Assembly: GCF_024137865.1 (NCBI RefSeq)
Contig: NZ_CP099960.1
Coordinates: 1 to 64,000, forward strand
Direction: 5' to 3'
Source of the DNA: Moraxella sp. FZFQ2102
Lineage (GTDB): Bacteria; Pseudomonadota; Gammaproteobacteria; Pseudomonadales; Moraxellaceae
Length of the DNA: 64,000 nucleotides
The notes under the pieces were generated by a model that ran no database searches, was not told where the DNA came from, and saw only the letters and a list, made by a program, of their open reading frames with translations. A program made the translations under genes and the position numbers. Below, piece by piece: positions 63,877 to 64,000 of the stretch (position 1 is its first letter; every line of letters starts with the position of its first letter).

Positions 63877-64000
63877 AAATTACTCTGATAAATGACTTTT
63901 AAACACCACTAAAGGCGAAAACATGGGTAAATTGACCGCTTATTTTACGCTATTTTGCACAAAATCGTCACAATTTTTCGCACAAATCACCGCCAAAGTT

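Noticed and set aside
1..64000. CRISPR arrays, tRNA genes, insertion sequences, integrases
   Set aside because: I saw no regularly spaced repeats, tRNA T-loop signatures in the gaps, transposase motifs or terminal inverted repeats by eye.

Overview
The window is a stretch of chromosome from a gammaproteobacterium, most likely a Moraxella or close relative (Moraxellaceae). This rests on recognised gene families and their order: a FadL/OmpP1 porin like Moraxella OMP E, rluD-pgeF divergent from bamD, tolQRAB, a lone fruBKA phosphotransferase locus, and a GyrA that aligns residue for residue with Moraxella numbering. Nearly every base belongs to ordinary single-copy housekeeping genes. I saw no rRNA, tRNA, CRISPR array, prophage, integrase or insertion sequence.

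Layout. 1-810 is the N-terminal part of lysS. 961-5729 is an NAD biosynthesis locus: nadA-nadB on the minus strand, divergent from a NadQ-like Nudix/winged-helix regulator followed by nadC, with twin palindromic operators in the shared promoter region. 5804-9836 holds an isochorismatase-family hydrolase, an orphan Imm8-type immunity protein, prfA, a NadR-like nicotinamide riboside kinase and a FabH2-type ketoacyl synthase. 10040-17929 has hrpA and a tolQRAB operon in which a tiny lipoprotein sits where pal normally lies. 17946-23907 has a flavodoxin, pgeF, rluD, bamD and dnaG. 24250-29518 has gyrA (carrying isoleucine at residue 80, the known fluoroquinolone-resistance position), leuA and a divergent Lrp-family regulator.

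29548-37538 is a compact minus-strand run, serC-yejA-gloB-mntP-yejB-yejE-yejF, in which a peptide ABC importer is interleaved with glyoxalase II and a manganese exporter. 37677-40630 has an unrecognised protein (possibly a DNA polymerase III psi subunit), an RlpA-like protein and an NlpD-like LytM protein. 40823-46346 is the fructose PTS fruBKA. 46592-50191 has a SirB2-like protein, greA and a ThiXYZ-type pyrimidine importer.

50408-54256 is aromatic amino-acid catabolism: maiA, a decayed NhaC antiporter pseudogene, hppD and a divergent LysR regulator. 54345-56504 is a sulfide/persulfide response operon (BigR-like repressor, two half-size YeeE/YedE proteins, Blh/ETHE1-like persulfide dioxygenase). 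56842-63876 has an iron-type alcohol dehydrogenase with a long leader, radA, a protein with three basic repeats, two small membrane proteins coupled to rpe, an OmpP1/FadL porin and slyX.

I do not see an obviously novel multi-gene system. The most informative points are the gyrA resistance allele, the NadQ operator/promoter architecture, the persulfide operon with both redox cysteines in its sensor, the tol operon without pal, the orphan immunity gene, the decayed antiporter and the basic-repeat protein. Start codons were chosen by eye from ribosome-binding sites and family starts.
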